Shown here piece after piece: positions 63,401 through 64,000 of a DNA stretch of 64,000 nt (positions are counted from its first letter, which is position 1; each line of letters opens with the position of its first letter). The DNA lies in NCBI RefSeq assembly GCF_033963835.1, contig NZ_JAXBME010000011.1, forward strand, positions 1-64,000, in the 5' to 3' direction. The position numbers and the translations under genes are program-made. The stretch is from Cytobacillus sp. IB215665 (GTDB lineage: Bacteria; Bacillota; Bacilli; Bacillales; SM2101). The notes under the pieces are model-generated. The model ran no database searches. It saw only the letters and a list, made by a program, of their open reading frames with translations, and was not told where the DNA came from.

Positions 63401-64000
63401 TTGCAAAAAACAATAATATCTACCATAGCTATTATTTCATTAGGAATTAGTTTAATGACCGTTTCTATTGCCAATGGTGCTTCAGAGTTAAAGAGCAGAG
63501 GTCAAAATCAATCTCAAAATAATCCTTATATGTTTAGTGGAGAAATCATTGAGCTAGATAAAGAAGAATCGAAACGGTTAAAACTTATCCAGTCTGCTTA
63601 CGACAAAAGAGGCATAAATGGGACAAGTAATGGGATTAGAAAAGGTAATGGAAATAAGTTGGGATTGGCTGAGGATGTAGAAATTGTGAATCCGGAAGCG
63701 TGGAATGGGGAGCAGACTGTTAGTAATGTCGTTGTACTTTTAGCAGAGTATCCTGATCATCCTGTTAATGACATTCTTTCTAATGATACTGAATTGTATT
63801 ATGAGGACTATAATAAAGAACACTTTGAAGGGCTCGTGTTTGGAGAGAATGGTTATGAAGGACCAAATGGTGACAAGTTGATCTCTGTGAAACAATTTTA
63901 CGAGGAACAATCTGGAGGAAGTCACACGATTGATGGGGAGGTATTCGGGTGGTATACCGTTGATAAACCTTCAACTTATTATGGAGATGAAAATCATGAA
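63401..64000 (+). CDS. Immune-inhibitor-A-type metalloprotease, N-terminal part (partial)
   Basis: The first 200 codons of a gene running off the right edge. TTG 63401 follows GAAGGGAG. A signal peptide spans about residues 1-28 (ends SIANGA). A propeptide-like region follows with NPYMFSGEIIELDKEE. The segment VVVLLAEYPDHPVNDI and later KLISVKQFYEEQSGGS match the start of peptidase M6 (InhA) enzymes. The zinc motif HEXXH lies beyond the window. Such exported proteases degrade host or environmental proteins. Confidence 0.82.
   Translation, partial: MQKTIISTIAIISLGISLMTVSIANGASELKSRGQNQSQNNPYMFSGEIIELDKEESKRLKLIQSAYDKRGINGTSNGIRKGNGNKLGLAEDVEIVNPEAWNGEQTVSNVVVLLAEYPDHPVNDILSNDTELYYEDYNKEHFEGLVFGENGYEGPNGDKLISVKQFYEEQSGGSHTIDGEVFGWYTVDKPSTYYGDENHE

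Noticed and set aside
63740-63974. Two short minus-strand frames at the right edge
   Set aside because: They are antisense to the immune-inhibitor-A-type gene, which has a signal peptide and family motifs.
1-64000. CRISPR arrays, tRNA or rRNA genes, complete insertion sequences
   Set aside because: I looked for regular spacers, cloverleaf ends and transposase motifs and found none that I could support.

Overview
The window is low-GC, dense, mostly plus-strand DNA with strong AGGAGG-type ribosome-binding sites, frequent TTG/GTG starts and many Rho-independent hairpins. It carries endospore genes (a small acid-soluble spore protein, Spo0M, a collagen-like exosporium-type protein, a sporulation-kinase-like sensor) and gene neighbourhoods known from Bacillus (ypmQ-ypmR-ypmS with msrAB; kamA-yodP-yodQ-yodR-yodS-yodT with yokU, yozE, yodN and yozD). 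This points to an endospore-forming Bacillaceae. I cannot name the species from the sequence alone.

Layout. 0-8 kb: the end of a copper ATPase, copZ, a BNR-repeat lipoprotein, a two-component system, an LtaS-type lipoteichoic acid synthase and a DegV protein. 8-9 kb: decayed minus-strand fragments. 9-10.7 kb: an orphan sensor kinase. 11.1-23.5 kb: one long operon with a signal-peptide membrane protein, an ABC ATPase and permease, a Gln-rich/Gly-Ser-repeat membrane protein, a MoxR AAA+ ATPase, a DUF58 protein and two large von Willebrand A membrane proteins. 23.6-29.3 kb: SCO1, an SGNH hydrolase, a DUF2140 protein, small proteins and MsrA/MsrB. 29.6-32.4 kb: UV endonuclease and a thioredoxin-reductase-like enzyme. 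33.1-44.9 kb: lysine/beta-lysine catabolism in two blocks, with a sigma-54 activator and a clear sigma-54 promoter before kamA, interrupted by spore-related genes. 45-53.4 kb: small membrane and immunity-like proteins, a broken methyltransferase, yozE, yodN, yozD, spo0M and a glycerophosphodiesterase. 53.6-57.4 kb: a decayed accessory patch with two copies of a type I toxin-antitoxin cassette, a collagen-like protein and remnants. 57.3-59.1 kb: a VOC protein and a manganese riboswitch whose nearest downstream gene is an FbpB-like small basic protein. 59.6-62.5 kb: an acyl-CoA dehydrogenase/SDR/dehydratase operon. The window ends inside an immune-inhibitor-A-type protease gene.

How the genes work together. 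The lysine genes form a plausible route: KamA makes beta-lysine, YodP acetylates it, YodT transaminates it, YodR/YodS handle the CoA step, YodQ deacetylates and the aldehyde dehydrogenase finishes. The MoxR/vWA operon looks like a single envelope machine combining a chaperone ATPase, adhesion-domain proteins and an ABC exporter.

The most unusual signals are: about ten copies of a roughly 100-170 bp intergenic repeat in both orientations; the riboswitch paired with an unexpected gene; the duplicated toxin-antitoxin cassettes with covarying hairpins over the ribosome-binding site; a 40-base motif shared by the ltaS and MoxR/vWA upstream regions; and a histidine kinase with a perfect ribosome-binding site but no ordinary start codon. 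All identifications come from reading the sequence and recalling families; no database search was run.
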